From Isoetes taiwanensis (Eukaryota > Streptophyta > Lycopodiopsida > Isoetales > Isoetaceae), in NCBI GenBank assembly GCA_021234155.1, contig JAJEKV010000172.1, forward strand, positions 935,339 through 999,338: a stretch of DNA of 64,000 nt. Reading direction: 5' to 3'. The notes beneath the pieces are model-generated. The model ran no database searches. It had not been told where the DNA came from and saw nothing but the letters and a program-made list of their open reading frames with translations. Below are positions 11,022-24,100 of the stretch, piece after piece; positions within the stretch are counted from its first letter, which is position 1; each line of letters begins with the position of its first letter. The position numbers and the translations under genes were made by a program.

Positions 11022-12436
11022 CTAATTTTTTTTTTACTCTTGGAAGATGTAAATTTTTTGGCGAATATGTATAAAATGAGAATAGCAACTATGGCGAAAG
11101 TGCAGGAAATCTCGAAGGATTTTATAATTCATGAGACGAATCTTAATCAAAGGCTTGTATTCATAGCAAATGATAATGCAATGCTTGCAAATGCCTTGTA
11201 GAGGCAAATGTTTGAAAGCTTCATAGATTGTACTTACATTACAATTGACTTATGCATGTAGAATGCATTCAAATGCTAAGCCCTAATTAAAAAGGTTATT
11301 AATAACAACATATAATGGGAGTTAAATTAAATATGCCAAAAATAAATTAAATTGGGAGTTAAAATGGATTCGGAGTTGGTGATGAATTTGAACTGGTGGA
11401 GATTGACATACGTGATTGCATACAACTTTGGTAACGCTTAGCGTCTTCTCTCAGCTGCGTCATACAAACGGATTTTTAGTGCTGAACTGAAAGTTTAGAT
11501 CTCTGCAAATTTTAAGCTTTTATTACACATTGTTTTACCTAGTAGGTACAAGGTTTGCTACTCAATTAAAACTTGTAACTCCTTGGAAGCATGGTTTTTT
11601 GCTTCGATCTTCCTTTACCAATCTAGGATAACAATGATCGTCAACTAGGATACCAATCTAGGCTGTCATGTAGATAAATGCTTGCATTGACGTGAAGCTC
11701 TCTTTCACTGACCATCTTACGATGTGTATTCGATTCCTGATGAATGAAACTCCAAAACAGGCAAACAAATAGTAACATATGATAAATAAGAAGACAATGG
11801 ACTCTTTTGCATTGACAATAGGTGCATTTTTCTATTGAAGTCATGAATTCTTTCTCCCTGTGGATGAGTGATTGCATGCAACTGCACTAGGTTAGATTGC
11901 TATAGCAGCCAATCCTTCACAAAGTTGCAAACCTTAAGTCCACCATAAATAAGAGCCTGCAGCTGGACAAAAAGACTTGATCTTATCAACAAAGTAGAAC
12001 GGATCATACTGTGTATCCAGGATTGTGAGGAGCAATACTTATTGCGCTCCTTGCGAGTTTTTAAGACTTGCTCAAACTATTCTTTCTTAAATTCCGCCTT
12101 GTCAGTCCAAACATGTAAAAGACTAATATAAACACCCTATGCTGAGACCACACAAAATGGCTAAAACTGTCTTCTTTCCATTCAAATGAGCTTTAAATAC
12201 ATGTAAAAAATCTGTATTCAAACCAGCACCAACTAGTTTTTTGGATCTCTAAAATCTGCAGGAACTGTCTCTGAGGTGAAGCACAAGGCACCCAAAATAA
12301 AAACACTATATGGTCTTTTCGGTGGTTGTAGTAATAAAACCAATGTACAAAACCAATAAGCCTTTGGGGGTTAATTTCATTAAAAACCATATGTGACTAA
12401 ACTATGTGGTTTGCTTAAAAGATTTATTATAGTGGT
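11022..12436. other. non-coding interior of the 9.7-kb insertion
   Basis: AT-rich sequence with only short open frames. Nothing recognisable was seen. Confidence 0.6.
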
Positions 12437-12444
12437 ATTATAAC
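12437..12444. repeat. left 8-bp target-site duplication of MULE-2
   Basis: The sequence attataac is repeated exactly at 14136-14143. Confidence 0.85.
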
Positions 12445-14135
12445 ACGGGGTCTTTTTTGGCTCCCCAAATCGGGTCCTCGGCTACCGGCAAAATCGCTTT
12501 TAAGCGATTTTGTCCGAAAATCGCTTTTGCCGATTTTCAAGCCGAAAACCGCCACGGAAGTAAGAAAACTGAAAAAAAAATCGCTTAGCGATTTTCGCTT
12601 TCCCGAGCGACGAGGCCCGAAAGCCACGAGGCCGCCACTGGCCCGTCGCGACGGACTGGCGCCGAGGGCCGATCGGCGCCACGGAGGTCTGCGCGGCGGC
12701 GCATTTGCGAGGGGAAAACAAATAAAAAAAAAAAAAATCGCTTTTGCGATTTCCACTGGCTCGCCAGCCATGGCCCTGGCCGCCTGAGGCCCAAGCGAAG
12801 ACGGGCTGCCAAAAATAATAAAAGAAATCGCTTAAGCGATTTTCAAAATTGCATGCCAAAATCGCTTCACTTCTTTTCTTCCTTCACTTCTTTTCTTCCT
12901 TCGCTATCCTTCACTTCTTTTCTTCCTTCAATTCCTTCATTTCAGTTTCTTCGTTTGAATTCCTTCATTTGGCTTTCACTTCAATTCCAGTTTCTAGTTT
13001 TGGAAGTGTTTGATTGCATCCATAAGGTATTTAATCTGTGCCCATTTGTGTCTTGATATGCCTAGATTTTGTATTTGTCTTGATACGCCTAGATTAAAAC
13101 CTTATATTTTACGACCATAGGCCGCCATAGCCAATAAAATAATGGCATGCACTTATTTATTTCTGGACTAAGCCCCTCGGCAGCCAGAACCTTTACTAAC
13201 TGCACATTCGGCATATTCCCCAAGCAGGCCTACCTTCGTTGACGGAAGGATAAGGAGGCCTACCTTCGTTGACGGAAGCAATCATAAGATCATATGTCTC
13301 TTTCAAGAACACATACCCATGGACACGAACTCCTCGGGCCCGTTCTTGCCTAAGCCAGTTGCACCTGACGGGATACATCCGAACCACCTCCGCATCTACA
13401 TTGGAACCACGGAGGCCAATGAGGTGCACTTGTGGCAACGGACGGTGTAGAGCAATCGGATCCGATAGGTCGATGAATCCTCCCGAGAGTCGCTATTGCC
13501 ATCATCCGAAAGCTCGCCTTCATAGAGCCCCTCATCCTCATAATCAATCCGACATTCTAACAAACCCTATCAAAGAAGGTGCACTATGTCTGGGAGAACT
13601 CAGAACTACTTAAGGCGGATCGCTTTAAGCGCCCTTTCACGCGATATGGTATGCATAAAGGTTTTGTTTATATTGAATTGAAAATCGCTTTTAAGCGATT
13701 TTCAATTTTTTTTTTTTTTATTTTGTGGCGGTTCGCGTTGATAGAGGTCGACACGCCGAAAAATCGCTAAGCGATTTTTTTTTTATCTTTCCTTTTACGG
13801 GCGGCCGACATGTTTTTGACTTTTGAAAATCGCTTGTTTTAAGCGATTTTCAAAAGTCATTTTTCAAAACCAACCTGGCAGTGTGATCGGCAAACCGACC
13901 CGACGGACGCCGACCTTTGAAAATCGCTTTTTATTTTCTTTTTTTTCACCGCCGTGATCCCATTTTTCCGTTCACGGAAACCAAAAATCGCTTAAGCGAT
14001 TTTCACTTTCCCCTTTTGAAAATCGCTTAAGCGATTTTCGCAAAATTAGAAAATCGCTTAAGCGATTTTCCCAAAATCGCTTAAGCGATTTTGGTCCGCG
14101 CGAGACCCCGATTTCGGGAGCCAAAAAAGGCACCG
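12445..14135. mobile_element. MULE-2, 1.7-kb non-autonomous Mutator-like element
   Basis: It is bounded by an exact 8-bp duplication. The left end has ttttttggctccccaaatcggg; the reverse complement of the right end has the near-identical ttttttggctcccgaaatcggg. Both ends are crowded with the palindrome aaaatcgcttaagcgatttt and variants (12497-12530, 13680-13710, 13825-13855, 13984-14092). The interior has no transposase and includes a direct repeat, ggcctaccttcgttgacggaag, at 13227 and 13257. The shared core ggctcccgaaat links it to MULE-1 and MULE-3. Confidence 0.85.
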
Positions 14136-14143
14136 ATTATAAC
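14136..14143. repeat. right 8-bp target-site duplication of MULE-2
   Basis: An exact copy of the left duplication at 12437-12444. Confidence 0.85.
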
Positions 14144-14251
14144 ATGGTAATAATAATGGTTTGCTTGTAGTGATTTATAAGGTGGTATTCTAATGTGTTA
14201 AATAGAATTTTATAGCTATGGATTGTCAAGGTGGTATAGCATGACGGCAAT

Positions 14252-14337
14252 GAACTTGGTTTAGTTTGATGCTATATTAGTGTGGTTCTAGAAGTGAACT
14301 TGGTTAGTTTGATGCTATATTAGTGTGGTTCTAGAAA
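14252..14337. repeat. tandem pair of ~44 bp
   Basis: The block containing ggtttagtttgatgctatattagtgtggttctagaa, with small differences, is repeated head to tail. Confidence 0.75.
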
Positions 14338-14483
14338 TAAGCATGCTTGACTATGTTGTGATAATCCTAGATGTTTATAGTCAAAAGCGCAATTGTTTAT
14401 TGATCAAATGGTTTAATGGTTTATAGTATGATTTGCATTCCTTGAAATGCTTAAAGTAGAACATAGTCGATGCTTTATAGTCC

Positions 14484-14650
14484 AAACCCTTTAGGTTAAT
14501 GCATTAAAACCATAAAGAATTTCTGGCACATTTGCAGACCAAACCCTTCAGGTTGATGCATTAAAACCATAAAGAATTTCTGGCACATTTGCAGTACCAA
14601 ACCTTGAACGTTAATGCATTAAAGCCATAAAAGGTTTTTAACACGTTGCA
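14484..14650. repeat. three tandem units of ~57 bp
   Basis: Each unit carries ccaaaccctt, gttaatgcattaaa and accataaagaatttctggc or a variant. The third unit is the most diverged. Confidence 0.75.
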
Positions 14651-15903
14651 GCAATGAGATTAAGATGATAAATTGTTATTCGAGGCCAATAATGTAAGCA
14701 AAAACAACATTTCGCATGATACACCCATTTACAATTTTCAACAAATTCTGGTTTATGGTACTGTATCTATTTTGTCGATAGCAACAGGAATAGGGAGCAT
14801 GGGGACTTGAACCCCAAATATTACCAGAACTCAAAAGCAATAACAGATTATCTTTAATAGTGTCCAGACAAATATTCAGAACTGCAAACAGTCCACAATT
14901 GAAATGATAAGATAGCTAATATAATGTGTTGAAAGCAAATTGTTGACCACGAATTTCAAATTATATAGCAAACATCTGACAAAAAAATGATACTAATATT
15001 TACCTTTGCACTTTTGTCTTCAGATATACATTGAAGGCTGATACTTTCCAAAACAGATGTTGTAAGCAGCAATCAAAGTACATCATATAGCCAATATAAA
15101 AGAAGTTTTTTTTCAACACAAAGGAAATACCTGAAAAACTTCAAAAGCTAGACCTAAACTCACTCTGCTCTCAAGCAAAAAACATGCATAATCACTTTCT
15201 CTAGGAGCAGCCATTAGTGCTCTTGGCAAGCTTGATCACTGTGGCATTGTTGGGGACAATTGAGCCGACAACACCTACAATCGAGAAAAAAAAAACAACA
15301 GGCTAAGCCACACAATAGAAGAAAGCAGAAAGACATGCATGATGTACCAAAAACTACCTTATATATTTCGTTTTGATCAAAAATCCTATATTGGAGAGAT
15401 GTATGGTGCCCAACTCCGTCTATGGCAGATCCACATGTATTGCTGACTGCTGTGGAGTTCGAATTATAAGCTCTAATATTGGTTGCAAGTTCTAATTATA
15501 AGCCCTAATATTGATTGCAAGAAACAGTACGCTTGTTTTCTTAAACCTGAAGAAAAAGAGAAGAACAGGGATAAAGTCTTACCGTTGAAATAAGATTATG
15601 AGAGCCGCTTCTGCCAGATTTGCAAATATTTGTATTAGCACATTTGCATATTCAGGAGCTCATAAGGCTTTCTGCAGTCTGTAAGAAATGGAGAAATATA
15701 ATTTTGACTTGTGAAAGATTTCGCAGGATGCAGACTCACTATTGTAATACCCAAACAAAATTTCTCATTCATAATCCAGTTTCATAGAACATAGCACATG
15801 GATTCCTTCCAAGGCAACTTAAATCCAAACATATATCCAAAAACAAAATGCGAATGAACAACAATGAATCATCAAATCTATAATAGCACAACTGTCACAT
15901 ATC
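14651..15903. other. mostly non-coding, one possible minus-strand terminal exon
   Basis: On the minus strand an acceptor-like tctcgattgtag near 15285 precedes a short open stretch ending in KLAKSTNGCS and a stop near 15210. A start-exon-like atggcggag followed by gtaattt lies on the same strand near 16280. They might be ends of one small host gene, but I cannot identify a product. Confidence 0.25.
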
Positions 15904-16097
15904 TCAAGAATCACCAAGAAGATTGTAGAAATGCTGGCCTCCAGGTTCTACACACTGGAACGATGCAAGAAACTGGCAGCATGGAGAAAAAAAACCTGTA
16001 ACCTGTCACATGCCTCAAGAATCGCCAAGAAGGTTGTAGAAATGCTGGCCACCAGGTTTTACACACTAGAACGATGCAAGAAACTGGCAGCATGGAA
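15904..16097. repeat. 112-bp tandem duplication
   Basis: Two copies of a block containing gtagaaatgctggcc, caggtt, tacacact and gaacgatgcaagaaactggc are offset by 112 bp. The copies are open on both strands, but no family was recognised. Confidence 0.8.
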
Positions 16098-16523
16098 TAA
16101 AAAACCTGTAAAAGAATAAAAATTGGTAGTCATGACCTAAATCTTCAATTGCCAAGAACTGAACTTACGCATCGCCCTGCAAACATTCCCTGCTACTGGG
16201 CTGTAAATAAGGCCACAGCTACTATACCGCCCAGATTCAACTTTCCTTTACATGTAAAATTTAGAAATTACCTCCGCCATGATCTGCCCGCTGCAAAGCC
16301 TCCCTCAAATCTTCGATCTCCCGCTCTTGAAGAAGCGGGAATGCAGCACCACGAAACCCTATTAGGGTTGGTTGGTCAATTTTCATACTCGGCGTCACAT
16401 TGTGTATCGTATGGAGTAGATAATACTGTCACATTGTAACGCCCTGGCCCCTTGGCGTTACTGGAAAAAAAATTCGAGGGCCATGGCCATGAACACTGTC
16501 ACATTGTTTATGGTTGGTGTAGA

Positions 16524-16723
16524 TAACGCCCTGGCCTGAGGGCGTTATTGAAAAAAAAAATCGAGGGCCATAGCCATGGCCATGGCCAAAATGGCTCGCT
16601 ACATCATAAACAATGTGATGGCATTATCTAACCATAGACACCATTATCTACACCATTATCTATGGCAGTATCCACATGGCTCGAGATTTTTTTTTCAGTG
16701 ACTGTCGGAGGGCCAGGGCGTTA
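16524..16723. mobile_element. 200-bp MITE-like inverted repeat (taacgccctggcc)
   Basis: The left end, taacgccctggcc followed by a long A run and tcgag, is mirrored at the right by ctcgag, a T run and ggccagggcgtta. A further direct copy of the left end lies at 16437-16490, which suggests two partly overlapping insertions. Confidence 0.6.
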
Positions 16724-16729
16724 TCGCCC

Positions 16730-17436
16730 TTAACACCCCAGTCCAAGGGTTTACACTGGCTATGGCTATGAAAGATCTGCAGGCGAGTCTTGCAAGAACA
16801 TCTGCAGGCTATGGAAGATCCGCAAGCTGGATCTTGTCGCTGGCTCTCTCTTAGGGCTAAAACAGAGTTTTTTTTTTTTTTTTTTTTAAAGTTTTGGTTC
16901 TAGCCATCATAGAATATGGTTCTCTTGTTAGGTCGTCTTAACCCCATTCGAATCTGCTGTAGATGGCAAGGGCAGGGCCGATTTGCCGATCCAAAGATTT
17001 CCATCTTTGGATCAAGCATTTTTGCAAAATAACCAACTGCTTCAACATGGTCGGCAGTTACCCTTTCTGCTTCTGTCTCTAGAATTTCCTCTTAATAAGG
17101 ATTTTTCCATAAATCTTGTAGGGTTTACCTGAATCTTAAAGCCGAAAACAGAGTTCACAAAAAACCACAGAGAAGAAAAGCATGCCAGCGTAAGCCTGGG
17201 CCACAAATTTATAGATTGGGATGAACAGAGAGCAGACTAGAACTGTGGGATGAACTGTGGGTTTTTGGGCTTGCATAATGCCCTAGGATAATCGAGAGCA
17301 GTCCACGATAACATCCTAGGAGAATCGAAATAACTCTCAAATTTTTGGGATAGGGTGAGTTATTAGTGAGTAATAACTGTCCAAGGAACGGTTGAGATTT
17401 AATCTAATCGTGTAAATCCGAGGACCGGGGTGTTAA
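16730..17436. mobile_element. 0.7-kb inverted-repeat element (ttaacacccc)
   Basis: The left end ttaacaccccagtccaaggg...tttacac is mirrored by gtgtaaatccgaggaccggggtgttaa at the right. Flanking bases give no clear target duplication and no coding region is present. Confidence 0.45.
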
Positions 17437-20400
17437 GGAAAACACATTGGTTCACGAAGTTCTTCGAAGTCTTGTAACCTACTAGACTATGGCTACGTTC
17501 CCATGGTGGTTTATCTATCTTCAAATTTTAAAGTCCAAGTTCAAGTCCAAGTTTGGACGTTCTTGTGCAAAGAACTGTGCGGTCCGCTCTAAAGGCAACT
17601 TCAAATGCTTCAAAAACCAAAGAGGATTTCTTAGAGGGTCGGTCTGCTACCCATTTTTTCTAGTTTCGGTGCTCCATGGAAACGTAGTCTAAATCCCAAA
17701 TCTAAATTTTAGTTGTATAACTTAGAAATAGCAAGAAAGTTCCTGCTAAGAATTAAGAGGTTTTCTTGGTATTTGCGAAGGAATGGTAACCTCTACATTG
17801 GAGCTTGTCCGATAAGTTTAGAACAAACGAAGGCTAAAACATCTTCCAAACCAAGGTATTAAACAATTTTAGTATTGGGGAAGTCAAATACTATGCATTC
17901 ACCCATCCATCGTATAGACATTATATTTTCCATTGTGAATTTCATGCAGTCAATGTAGACAAACATGTTTCCACATTTTAAGAAAGGCAAACTAGGCAAT
18001 TGGAATGCTAATGCTATCTTTTTTATATAGTTCAAAAGGACTGCTAGATGAATGACCCCTAGATGTAAATAGACTTTCATGCCAACATCAAACTCCATCA
18101 TCTAGATTGGATTTTTATAAATCCCTTGGTGTATCCAAAGGTGTTTATAATCAATAAGCCAATGCAAAGAGTCTTTCAAAGTTTTCTCACCTAGTCCCAA
18201 ATGTAGGAGTCTATGGGTTGAATTTTCAATCTTTGTTAGCCTTTTATTTTCCACACATTCCAAACAAATATTGCAATAATTGGGCTGAACTGAAAGGATC
18301 ACATTAAAGTCTCCCATATAGCAAATGTGAAAGAAGGTTAGAAATAGAAGGAAAACCATCGCAAAGAGTTCACTTTTTATGCTTGGTCAGTTGCCTTGAT
18401 TGAGTTCTACTTTGGAGGCCCATTAAGAGGAATAAATATGAAGCAGGTGGCTTGCCATGATCTAATAAGAAATGGTCCGACTTGTTTGATTGAGATATCA
18501 TTGGTCTCGATCTCACGAGAATAGTTATTATGTCAACACTAAGCAATTTGGGATCAATTGTGCAGTTAATATCTCGAAATTATGCTTCTCGGTTAAGAAT
18601 ATCATTAGTCATCATTTCAATAAGTGATTTGAGATTCATTGTGTAATTAATATCTCGAAATTAAGCTTGTCAAGTTTGGATAAAACCACATAAAATACCA
18701 TTATCACCAAAGTAAACATCATGAAAAAATCAATAGACTAAGTTAGCTTCGAGCCAAATATCACCCAGATCAACTAAAAAAACCATGTCAAGTGCCATGT
18801 TGTCTTAGGAAATTAAACGTAAAAAAGTATTGACTATGTGTTCCTTAAAACCACTAGCATTGTTCTCAATATAAGAAATTGCAAAACTTAACCACCAAAC
18901 CATGTTAAAATGCTTATAAAATCAGGATGGGAAAACCACAAATAAGAAGACATTGTCAAACTATAAAAACATTACAGTATTGCTAGTCAAAATCCACTAA
19001 TATTTTGGCAACTGATATTAACTTAAAAGATTAGGTTGGAAAACCACAATAGAAAGTCCTTGTAAAACTATATATAGAAACATTGGAGTATTACCAATTA
19101 AAACCGCTCCCAAAAGCCATTCACATATTCACAAAAATCATTAAACATGTCTTTCCTACTCTCAGTGTTGCAAACTGTATAAGAGCCACCATGGGATGTC
19201 AAACTGGTACTAAAAACCTTGATAAGAACCTTCATCACTTTCAATAAACCATATCAGAATATAAAACTAGGATGAAAAACCACGGTCTCATATTAAAAAC
19301 CACTATACTAGGTGGATTTTGTTAAGGAAAAATATTTTTGCCTAAAAAACCACTATCATAGTGGTTTTATAGGGGTTATTTATGGTAGTTAAATTTTTGG
19401 ATGCCTTGTGAAGTACTCTTCACGGACAGTTGATGCTGAGCAAAACCGAACCTGGATTGGCAATAGGTCACTTCTTTTAATTTTGAAGCTGAATTTTTAG
19501 AACAAAAATCGAAGGATGCACATTAAAAGGACAAACTTACAAGACTTGCATAGGTCCTCAATAATGGTTTCACCATGTTCCATCCTAGCTGAAAAATGGG
19601 AGGGGCATCCACAAACAAAACTTGACCCAGCCTCTTTGGGTAATAATTGAAAAACATGTCAATCTGCAGAACAATCCCAAGAATAAAACCTGGCAATATA
19701 ATCAGTCAAGTATCAAACACTAAATACGTAGAGTTTACCAGAAATTTGACAAACGCAAAATCTCCATTGCTAACGGTGAAACCTCTCAGATCAAAAATTC
19801 CAAGGATCTTCTCTTCTCCAGGGGGTGAAGTTCCTAAAGTGCTTTCTCAACCAAGTAAACGCACAGCTTTTAGCTATCAACGACTTCTTTCTTCTGTCAG
19901 AGCTTCTTATTAAAAGGCTAACTCCATTCCGGATAAGAAATAAAAACCCCTAGATTCAAAAACTTACCACAGGAAAGTGCTTAGCCGCAACCACAACAAC
20001 CACGGGCCTGCCATGAATATCAGGGCTTGTGTGCAGATATGCCTTGCCTGTCCTTGATATGTTCTTTCTAGATTCCTCTGTAATTTGTTCCGCTCCAAAG
20101 TCCCGATGCCACGTCTAATATTGTTTGCTGTTAAGGTACACTTGCCAAGAGAAAAGGGAAGTAAACCTAGAAAGAAGCAGGATACAAGAAATTTGGAGAG
20201 CTTCCCGGTCTTCGCACAAGCTTTGCCGCAAGGTGCACCTTCTTGGACTACATACGAATGTCTTTTTCAAATAGCAACCAGTTAAATACCTAGAAATCAT
20301 TACAGCATGAGATTTTTCCAGAACAACCGTTGTTGAAACTGTGATGTGGCACTGCAAGCTCTAGAAGTTCTCGAACACCAAGGTTTGAAGCATAAAGTCA

Positions 20401-20679
20401 ATCTTAACGAAGAAAAAAAACTAGAAAACTTCGACCTACCGAGCTCATGCTTGATGGTAATGGCGAATCCATATTTTCTGGCTCTCCACTGTGTCGAAAC
20501 CTGGCGAAAATCCCTCAAACTGCTTTCTTAGGGTAGGCGAAGATCGGCTCCGGCAGGAAGAAGGAAAAAAAAAATGGGCAATTTTTTTTCTTTTCCCTCT
20601 TTACAAACCCTACCTCACTTTCGTGCACCGTTTTTTGAATTTTAAGAATATTCGCTTTTTGGCGAATATTCGCCACTAT
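17437..20679. other. no recognisable gene
   Basis: AT-rich sequence. At 18700-19350 many copies of aaaaccac resemble the subterminal motif of the CACTA element at 25641-31271 and may be a decayed relative. On the minus strand near 20470 a start-like atggattcgcc is followed by a donor-like sequence; no product was recognised. Confidence 0.4.
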
Positions 20680-20692
20680 ACACAACACTACA

Positions 20693-21180
20693 CCTTTTGA
20701 GGGAATGGAGCGTAGAAAGACATGTACATCTCGTCAGAGCTATAACTAATAGTGGAAATTCGATACTATAAAGATATTAATATTGTTGGCTAGCTTGCCC
20801 AAGTGGTCTAAGGGGGACGACTTAGGATCGTCTGCACTCACGTGCGCGTGGGTTGAAACCCTATAGCTAGCATGTTTTTGAAAAATGTACTGACTATGTT
20901 TACCATACCAATAAATAATGGACAAAACCAACATTGTGGAGACGATTTTAATGCGAGAAAAGATTGACCATACCACATTAAGGATTACTAGCCCGCAACT
21001 ACCATATTCACAATGGAAGTACCGACCATTAGCATATCAATAAAGACTAGACAAAATTAAGGATTGAGCTGATGAAAAAAGGATTCGGTTCTCCAAAGAA
21101 AAAATAGAAGTAAAGACTGAGCTACAGAAACGTACACCTTGGCACCGTAAAGAAGGAAGATTTGGTTGCTAATATTGTTG
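20693..21180 (+). repeat. tRNA-Leu repeat unit R1
   Basis: It continues R0 across the 9.7-kb insertion, from ccttttgagggaatggagcg, through a tRNA-like segment and agattgaccataccacatta, to gctaatattgttggg, where the satellite block begins. Confidence 0.85.
20789..20872 (+). pseudogene. tRNA-Leu-like pseudogene
   Basis: It has the same 84-nt layout as the intact tRNA at 61607, and the acceptor stem gctagct/agctagc is kept. The anticodon loop is cttagga (UAG instead of UAA). The T-loop is ttgaaac and the T-stem is partly unpaired (gtggg/cctat). The D-loop has lost a G (aagtgg). It is probably inactive. Confidence 0.75.
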
Positions 21181-24100
21181 GGAATATGTAGCAAAATAAC
21201 AGGGGGTTCCAGGGGGATTTGATATAGATATAATTCTTGAAACCATAGACCATATCCCTAAAACAATTCAATGGGTTATTATAAAAAAAAACATAGATTT
21301 AAGATAAAAAATAATCACATTAGCTCACTAGTTAGATTGGTTAAAGTAGTCTTATTAGGACATTGAGTTATTTTAGTAGAGGTTCAATCCTCGATTTCAT
21401 ATTCTAAAAGCTTAAATGAAACCGTGATTCAAAACCTTTGGCAAACTCAGATTCTACATCTTAAAATCACAGGATATAGATATAATTCTTGAAACCATAG
21501 ACCATATCCCTAAAACAATTCAATGGGTTATTATAAAAAAAAACATAGATTTAAGATAAAAAATAATCACATTAGCTCACTAGTTAGATTGGTTAAAGTA
21601 GTCTTATTAGGACATTGAGTTATTTTAGTAGAGGTTCGAATCCCCGTATTTCATATTCTAAAAGCTTAAATGAAACCGTATAGAGGCACGATATACCATC
21701 AAAACCTTAGGCAAACTCGTATTCGACATCTTAAAAATCATAGGCTACCCCCAATCATAATTGAGCATATTCAAACGAGAGGTGTCCGAGGCTCCAACAT
21801 CTTGAAATCCGACGACTATGGTAGTCCAGGGTGCACCTTTTTAGAATATGTATAAAATAATTCCGAGGGGATTTGATATAGATATAATTCTTGAAACCAT
21901 AGACCATATCCCTAAAACAATTCAATGGGTTATTATAAAAAAACATAGATTTAAGATAAAAAAAAAAATCACATTAGCTCACTAGTTAGATTGGTTAAAG
22001 TAGTCTTATTAGGACATTGAGTTATTTTAGTAGAGGTTCGAATCCCCGTATTTCATATTCTAAAAGCTTAAATGAAACCGTATAGAGGCACGATATACCA
22101 TCAAAACCTTAGGCAAACTCGTCAGATTCGACATCTTAAAATCATAGGCGCCCCCAATCATAATTGAGCATATTCAAAAAGAGGTGTCCGAGAGGCTCCA
22201 ACATACTGATGCGGGCCGTAGGATTGATAGATCCGACGACTATGGTAGTCCAGGGTGCACCTCGTTTAGAATATGTAGCAAAATAACAGGGGGTTCCAGG
22301 GGGATTTGATATAGATATAATTCTTGAAACCATAGACCATATCCCTAAAACAATTCAATGGGTTATTATAAAAAAAAACATAGATTTAAGATAAAAAATA
22401 ATCACATTAGCTCACTAGTTAGATTGGTTAAAGTAGTCTTATTAGGACATTGAGTTATTTTAGTAGAGGTTCGAATCCCCGTATTTCATATTCTAAAAGC
22501 TTAAATGAAACCGTATCCCCGTATTTCATATTCTAAAAGCTTAAATGAAACCGTATAGAGGCACGATATACCATCAAAACCTTAGGCAAACTCGTATTCG
22601 ACATCTTAAAATCATAGGCGTCCCCAATCATAATTGAGCATAATCGAAACGAGAGGTGTCCAGAGGCTCCAACATACACCGGGCCGTAGGGATTGACAGA
22701 TCCGGATTAACTATGGTAGTCCGTGGTGCACCTCGTTTAGAATATGTAGCAAAATAACAGGGGTTCCTGGGGATTTGATATAGATATAATTCTTGAAACC
22801 ATAGACCATATCCCTAAAACAATTCAATGGGTTATTATAAAAAAAAACATAGATTTAAGATAAAAAATAATCACATTAGCTCACTAGTTAGATTGGTTAA
22901 AGTAGTCTTATTAGGACATTGAGTTATTTTAGTAGAGGTTCGAATCCCCGTATTTCATATTCTAAAAGCTTAAATGAAACCGTATAGAGGCACGATATAC
23001 CATCAAAACCTTAGGCAAACTCTCAGATTCGACATCTTAAAATCATAGGCGTCCCCAATCATAATTGAGCATAATCGAAACGAGAGGTGTCCAGAGGCTC
23101 CAACATACAGTCTGGGCCGTAGGATTGACAGATCCGACGACTATGGTAGTCCAGGGTGCACCTCGTTTAGAATATGTAGCAAAATAACAGGGGGTTCCAG
23201 GGGGATTTGATATAGATATAATTCTTGAAACCATAGACCATATCCCTAAAACAATTCAATGGGTTATTATAAAAAAACATAGATTTAAGATAAAAAAATA
23301 ATCACATTAGCTCACTAGTTAGATTGGTTAAAGTAGTCTTATTAGGACATTGAGTTATTTTAGTAGAGGTTCGAATCCCCGTATTTCATATTCTAAAAAG
23401 CTTAAATGAAACCGTATAGAGGCACGATATACCATCAAAACCTTAGGCAAACTCGTAGATTCGACATCTTAAAATCATAGGCGCCCCCAATCATAATTGA
23501 GCATAATCGAACGAGAGGTGTCCGAGAGGCTCCAACATACGATGCGGGCGTGAGGATTGACAGATCCGACGACTATGGTAGTCCAGGGGTGCACCTCGCT
23601 TAGAATATGTAGCAAAATAACAGGGGTTCCAGGGGATTTGATATAGATATAATTCTTGAAACCATAGACCATATCCCTAAAACAATTCAATGGGTTATTA
23701 TAAAAAAAAACATAGATTTAAGATAAAAAATAATCACATTAGCTCACTAGTTAGATTGGTTAAAGTAGTCTTATTAGGACATTGAGTTATTTTAGTAGAG
23801 GTTCGAATCCCCGTATTTCATATTCTAAAAGCTTAAATGAAACCGTATAGAGGCACGATATACCATCAAAACCTTAGGCAAACTCAGATTCGACATCTTA
23901 AAATCATAGGCCCCCCAATCATAATTGAGCATAATCAAACGAGAGGTGTCCAGAGGCTCCAACATACGATGCGGGCCACAGGATTGATGATCCGACGACT
24001 ATGGTAGTCCGTGGTGCACCTCGCTTAGAATATGTAGCAAAATAACGAGGGGTTCCGTGGGATTTGATATAGATATAATTCTTGAAACCATAGACCATAT

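Larger units (their letters stand above)
11009..20692. mobile_element. 9.7-kb inverted-repeat insertion, family unknown
   Basis: The ends are tgtagtgttgtgt at left and its exact reverse complement acacaacactaca at right (13 bp). The flanks carry ccttt at 11004-11008 and 20693-20697, a probable 5-bp target duplication. Deleting the interval and one ccttt restores the uninterrupted repeat ctcaccttttgagg seen in other units. The right end carries the palindrome gcgaatattcgc and both ends contain ggcgaatat. No transposase was recognised. A nested MULE (12445-14135) and small MITE-like repeats lie inside. Confidence 0.65.

Noticed and set aside
14790-14830. Minus-strand tRNA T-arm-like sequence (tggggttcaagtcccca)
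   Set aside because: No matching acceptor, D-arm or anticodon arm was found upstream on that strand. It is probably chance or a very old SINE remnant.
16730-17436. PIF/Harbinger assignment for the ttaacacccc element
   Set aside because: The flanking trinucleotides (tta and taa) are not direct duplications, so the superfamily cannot be supported.
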